A stretch of 64,000 bases of DNA from positions 530,277 to 594,276 of the forward strand of contig CAWDDG010000003.1 of assembly GCA_963801065.1 (NCBI GenBank), given 5' to 3'. The DNA is from CAWDDG01 sp963801065. GTDB lineage: Bacteria; Actinomycetota; Actinomycetes; Jiangellales; Jiangellaceae. The notes under the pieces were generated by a model. It was not told the DNA's origin. It did no database searches and saw only the letters and a program-made list of their open reading frames with translations. The position numbers were made by a program, and so were the translations under genes. Shown piece after piece: positions 60,495-64,000 of the stretch (position 1 is the first letter of the stretch; the number at the start of each line of letters is the position of its first letter).

Positions 60495-60664
60495 GCGAAT
60501 TCCGATACCGCGACTGGCTCCGGTCATCGGCCCCGTCTTCTCTGCGATCATCATGCCTGCTCCTCCAGTTCTGTCGTGCTCCTGTGGGGTCTGGGCGGTT
60601 CGTTTTGCGGCCCACTAGCACAGACCAGCTGGAGGACCGGAATCGTCGCGGGCCGCCTGCGGTG

Positions 60665-61234
60665 CTATGTGCGTGCGATTACGTAGTGGCTGCTTGTCAT
60701 GCCGGAGTCGGTGTAGTGGGTTCCGGTGTGGGTGAGTCGGATGTCGCGGGCGAGCGGTCCGAAGAGGGGGATGCCTTGGCCGAGTAAGACGGGAGCGCGG
60801 GCGAGTGTGATCTCGTCGATGAGGTCGTGTTCGAGGAACCCCTGGATGACCTTGCCTCCGTCGACGTAGACCCCTCGTGCGTCACGGTCAGCCAGTAGTT
60901 GCACGGTCTGCGCGATGTCTCGAGTCACTGTGACTCGTTTATTCTCGTCTGGGGGCAGGGTTGTGCTTAGGACGATGACCTGTTTCACGTAAGGCCAGCT
61001 GTCGAAGGTGAGTATCTTCTCGTAAGTGCCGCGTCCCATGACGATGTGGTCGACAGTCGCTATGAATGTCTCGTAGTTGGGGGGCGGGTTTGGCCCGTCG
61101 TGGTCTGGCGCGTGGTTGGGGTTCGATGGGGGGTTGGTGAGCCATTCGATGTCCCCGTCGTGGCGGGCGATGAATCCGTCGAGGCTGGTGGCGATGAATA
61201 CGTGCCCTCGCCAGGTGCGTGTGGTGGTGGTCAT
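60665..61234 (-). CDS. Dihydrofolate-reductase-family (RibD C-terminal domain) protein
   Basis: 189 aa from the ATG at 61234, with AGGGAG upstream. GHVFIATSLDGFIARHDGDI, VMGRGTYEKILTFDSWPY and VYVDGGKVIQGFLEHDLIDE are the fold and nucleotide-binding segments of stand-alone RibD-C reductases. Codon use differs from the neighbours (more T/A at third positions, many GTG, e.g. near 60,700 and 61,080), which suggests later acquisition. The natural substrate is unknown. Confidence 0.88.
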   Translation of the reverse strand: MTTTTRTWRGHVFIATSLDGFIARHDGDIEWLTNPPSNPNHAPDHDGPNPPPNYETFIATVDHIVMGRGTYEKILTFDSWPYVKQVIVLSTTLPPDENKRVTVTRDIAQTVQLLADRDARGVYVDGGKVIQGFLEHDLIDEITLARAPVLLGQGIPLFGPLARDIRLTHTGTHYTDSGMTSSHYVIART

Positions 61235-61244
61235 GTCCAACTCC

Positions 61245-61415
61245 CTACGAGTGCGTGTAACAAGGTTTGGGGGGCGACCGTGTGGCCGGATGTGTGGAGG
61301 CGGCCGCGCTGAGGGAGGAGCCATGCTCGACCGCGATCTGCTCTGTGCGCCATCCCCACAAGCGCGCGTAGAAGGCGCGGGCGCGCTCGGTTCCCGGTAC
61401 GTCATCGGGTCTCAC
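61245..61415 (-). pseudogene. VOC-family protein N-terminal remnant
   Basis: A GTG at 61415 opens a 56-codon frame: VRPDDVPGTERARAFYARLW, then GWRTEQIAVEHGSSLSA. RARAFYxxLxGW is the start of a VOC (glyoxalase-like) domain. The normal continuation of about 80 residues is missing; the text becomes unrelated and stops at 61245. It fills the gap between the reductase and the last gene, together with about 210 bp that show nothing else. Confidence 0.5.
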
Positions 61416-61628
61416 AAGTGCCGATCCCGGCCGTTCCGCGGATCCATCGCCAGGAGCGATCGATTCGCGGCTCTCGGCGGGTCACAGCTTTGGAAGCACC
61501 GTGGACTCGGCGCGGACACGCGATCATCTCGTGATAGAGACTGGACTCGGACGGGGCTGCCTCGCGCTGGGGCCAACCCTTGGACGCCCCCTAGTCTGTG
61601 GCTCTAAGGGTCTTACAAGAGGGTCGTG

Positions 61629-64000
61629 ATGGCGCCGGCGAGTGTCCTTCCTTCGGGCGGAACGTTGCTCCTGGAGCGCGAAGCGCAGGTTGCGGCGCTG
61701 GAGGCGCTGGCCGGCGCGGCGCGTGGCGGCGGTGGGCGGTTCGTCGTCATCGAGGGAAGTGTCGGCATCGGCAAGTCCCGCCTGCTCGCCGAGGCGCGCG
61801 CGATCGCCGGCTCGGCGGGGATGCGAGTGCTAGCAGCCCGCGGCGGCGAGTTCGAGGGCGAGTTCGCCTACGGGATCGTCCGGCAGTTGTTCGAGCCGCT
61901 GCTCGCGTCCGCCTCTCCGGATCTCCGTGCGAAGCTGCTGTCGGGGCCTGCCGCGCTCGTCGAACCGCTCCTCGGAGCCTTGCAGCCCGCCGCTTCACAG
62001 GAGGCGCCTCCCGCGGATGGCTCCTTCGCGATCCTGCACGGCCTCTACTGGCTGACCGCCAACGTGGCCTTGCACCAGCCGACGCTGCTCGCAGTCGACG
62101 ACCTGCACTGGGCGGACACCCCCTCCCTGCGGTGGCTGCTCTACCTGACGCGACGGCTGGAGGGAGTGCCCCTGCTCGTCGCCGCCGCAGCCCGGCCGCC
62201 GGAGGGAGAGAGCCGCGATCCCACACTCGTCGCACAGCTGGTCGCCGATCCGGAGGTTGTTGCGATCCGCCCCCAACCGATCGGGCGTGACTCGATCGCC
62301 GTGCTCGCGCAGAAGCTGCACGGGCTGGAGCCGGACGGGGCCTTCTGCGCCGCCCTGGAGTCGGCGACCGGGGGAAATCCGCTCTTCATCGGCGCGGTGT
62401 TGGACGCGGTTGCCCGGGAGGGAACCAGCCCGACCGCCGAGCATGTGCCTCGTCTGCTGGAGATCGGGGCGCAGGGCGCTTCCCGCGCCGTCGGCCTTCG
62501 CCTCGCTCGCCTGCCGCCGCAGGCGCTTGCCCTCCTCCGCGCCGCCTCGATCCTCGGCGACGGAACCGGGCTGCGTCATGCGGCCGCCCTTGCCGGCGTG
62601 GACGCACGCGAGCTTGGTCCGGCCGCCGCGACCCTCGCTCGGCTCGACCTCCTACGGCGCGAGGATCCGCTCGAGTTCTTCCACCCCATCGTCCGCAGCG
62701 CCGTCTACCAGACGCTCGATGTGGTCGAGCGAGACGCCGCGCACCGCTCGGCCGCCGAGCTGCTACTAAGGGCCGGCGCCCCACCGGAGAGTGTGGCGGG
62801 GCACCTCGTCCGTGTCGCGCCGCAGGCCGACGTGTTCGTGGTCTCGACGCTCCGTCAAGCGGCGGCGCGTTCGCTTGCCGAGGGCGCGGCCGACGTTGCG
62901 GTCGGATATCTGAGCCGCGCGCTCGAGGAGCAGATGGATCCGGCTGCGCGGGCGGAGGTGCTAGTTGAGCTCGGCGATGCGGAGCGGCGGACGAATGGCC
63001 CGGCCGCGGCGGACCACCTGCGCGCCGGTCTCGAGCTCCTTGCCGAGCCGTCGCGGCGGGGTGCGGTCGCGCTCGAGCTGGGCCGCGCGCTCTGGTTAAC
63101 GGACCGGATCGCCGATGCCTTCGCCGTCTTCGAGCGGGCGCTTGGCGAGGTCGATCGGCAGCGCAATCCGGACCTCTACGAGCTGCTCCTAGCGGAGGTC
63201 ATGACCTCGGCATGGTGGGACCCGCAGACCTACTCCATCGCCGAAGCAAGGATCGGCGAGCTCGACCTGGATGCGCTCCACGGAGGCCTCGGCAGCGACA
63301 TCCTGCTTGCGACCATGGCGCATTACGAGTACCAGCAGGGGCTGCACCGCGAGCGCGCAGTCCAGCTCGCCCGGCGCGCGCTCGCGCCCGGGAACCTGCT
63401 GGCCAGCGGCTCGATAGCTTTCTATCACGCGGTGGTGGTGCTAGCGCGGGCGGGGTTGCTCGACGAAGCGATCTCCATCTTCGACCACGCGGTCGGGCAG
63501 GCTCGCCAGCGCGGCGACGTCTTCAACGTGGCGTTCATGTTGGTGTGGCGCGGCTTCTGCCGGACTCGCCGCGGCGATCTTCGAGCCGCGGTCGCCGATT
63601 TGCGGGAGGCGATCGATCTCGGCGTCGCTCACGGCTTGCTCATAGCCTGGCCGTACAACATCGGGTTCCTGGCACATGCGCTCCTGGAACAGGGGGAGTC
63701 GGACGAGGCGGCGCAAGTCATCGACCAGGGTGACTTCCCCGAGCAGCTACCCGTCAACCAGGTCCACCCCATCTGGTTTCGGCTCAACCGCGCCCGCGTG
63801 CGGATCGAGACCGGAAGCCCCGAGCGGGGTGTCGACGAGCTGCTCCAGGTTGGCGAGACCGCTCGGCTATTCTCCTTCGACAATCCAAGCGGCATGCCCT
63901 GGCGCAGCTGGGCCGCCGAGGGCCTTCGACTCCTCGGCCGGAACGCGGAAGCGCGTGCGCTCGCCGCTGAAGAGCTCCCGCTCGCGCGACGTTGGGGTGA
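61629..64000 (+). CDS. Large AAA-ATPase LuxR-type regulator (3' end outside window)
   Basis: 790 residues are visible and the frame is open to the edge. GTG 61626 is an alternative start; AGAGGG lies upstream. ATP-binding: FVVIEGSVGIGKSRLLAEAR (Walker A) and LLAVDDLHWADTPSLRWLLY (Walker B of the AAA_16 type). RPPEGESRDP and ATGGNPLFIGAVLDAVA follow as sensor parts, then a long region of TPR-like helices. In this family the C-terminus carries a LuxR helix-turn-helix, which would lie beyond position 64,000. It is of a different subfamily from the MalT-like regulator at 46 kb. Confidence 0.88.
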   Translation, partial: MAPASVLPSGGTLLLEREAQVAALEALAGAARGGGGRFVVIEGSVGIGKSRLLAEARAIAGSAGMRVLAARGGEFEGEFAYGIVRQLFEPLLASASPDLRAKLLSGPAALVEPLLGALQPAASQEAPPADGSFAILHGLYWLTANVALHQPTLLAVDDLHWADTPSLRWLLYLTRRLEGVPLLVAAAARPPEGESRDPTLVAQLVADPEVVAIRPQPIGRDSIAVLAQKLHGLEPDGAFCAALESATGGNPLFIGAVLDAVAREGTSPTAEHVPRLLEIGAQGASRAVGLRLARLPPQALALLRAASILGDGTGLRHAAALAGVDARELGPAAATLARLDLLRREDPLEFFHPIVRSAVYQTLDVVERDAAHRSAAELLLRAGAPPESVAGHLVRVAPQADVFVVSTLRQAAARSLAEGAADVAVGYLSRALEEQMDPAARAEVLVELGDAERRTNGPAAADHLRAGLELLAEPSRRGAVALELGRALWLTDRIADAFAVFERALGEVDRQRNPDLYELLLAEVMTSAWWDPQTYSIAEARIGELDLDALHGGLGSDILLATMAHYEYQQGLHRERAVQLARRALAPGNLLASGSIAFYHAVVVLARAGLLDEAISIFDHAVGQARQRGDVFNVAFMLVWRGFCRTRRGDLRAAVADLREAIDLGVAHGLLIAWPYNIGFLAHALLEQGESDEAAQVIDQGDFPEQLPVNQVHPIWFRLNRARVRIETGSPERGVDELLQVGETARLFSFDNPSGMPWRSWAAEGLRLLGRNAEARALAAEELPLARRWG

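Overview
The window is high-GC DNA from an actinobacterium (Actinomycetota). The evidence is the GC-rich third codon positions, frequent GTG starts, very common GTGA/ATGA stop-start overlaps, a WhiB-family protein, a BldG-type anti-sigma-factor antagonist, and the actinobacterial helicase/Tad-pilus neighbourhood. The genus cannot be fixed from this sequence alone. No rRNA, tRNA, CRISPR array, intact insertion sequence or prophage was recognised.

Left half (1-38,450) looks like stable chromosome. It opens with the first codons of bldG (minus strand) divergent from a DUF1998-type DEAD/DEAH helicase. A translationally coupled Tad (Flp-type) pilus operon follows on the minus strand (ssd/cpaE-like, tadA, tadB, tadC, a DUF4244 pilin-like peptide, tadE, and a TadE-like/M23 peptidase fusion), then a HAD-IB phosphatase. 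Next come glycerol catabolism (glpK and a frameshifted glpD), a CBS protein with a frameshifted ArsB/NhaD-like permease beside nhaA, and a run of housekeeping genes: a MarP-like protease, two Nudix hydrolases, nth, a Crp-type regulator, an MBL-fold hydrolase and a RidA-like protein. An Lrp-type regulator is divergent from a branched-chain 2-oxoacid dehydrogenase operon (bkdABC). Two ArsA/Get3-like ATPases, a WhiB protein and a PASTA-containing class A penicillin-binding protein follow, in the same order as in mycobacteria (Rv3679-Rv3682).

Right half (38,450-64,000) looks like a plastic accessory region. It holds small regulator/enzyme pairs (ArsR + VOC), a racemase-like gene, a DrrAB-like ABC exporter, an MMPL transporter and large MalT/LuxR regulators. 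It also holds a decayed second MMPL-LuxR copy, stray hydrolase and oxidoreductase genes, and several truncated, frameshifted or internally deleted genes. The last gene, another large ATPase regulator, runs off the right edge.

The most notable signal is a palindromic repeat of about 73 bp with 30-bp arms and a 13-nt loop. One complete copy lies between two convergent genes (13,451-13,523). A second complete copy lies in frame inside bkdC (32,578-32,650), exactly in the linker between the E3-binding and catalytic domains. A half copy (32,008-32,037) encodes part of the N-terminus of the same protein. This resembles protein-coding palindromic elements such as those described in Rickettsia. A second repeat, 40-79 bp, surrounds the LuxR genes: two copies flank the intact gene in inverted orientation and a third precedes the decayed copy.
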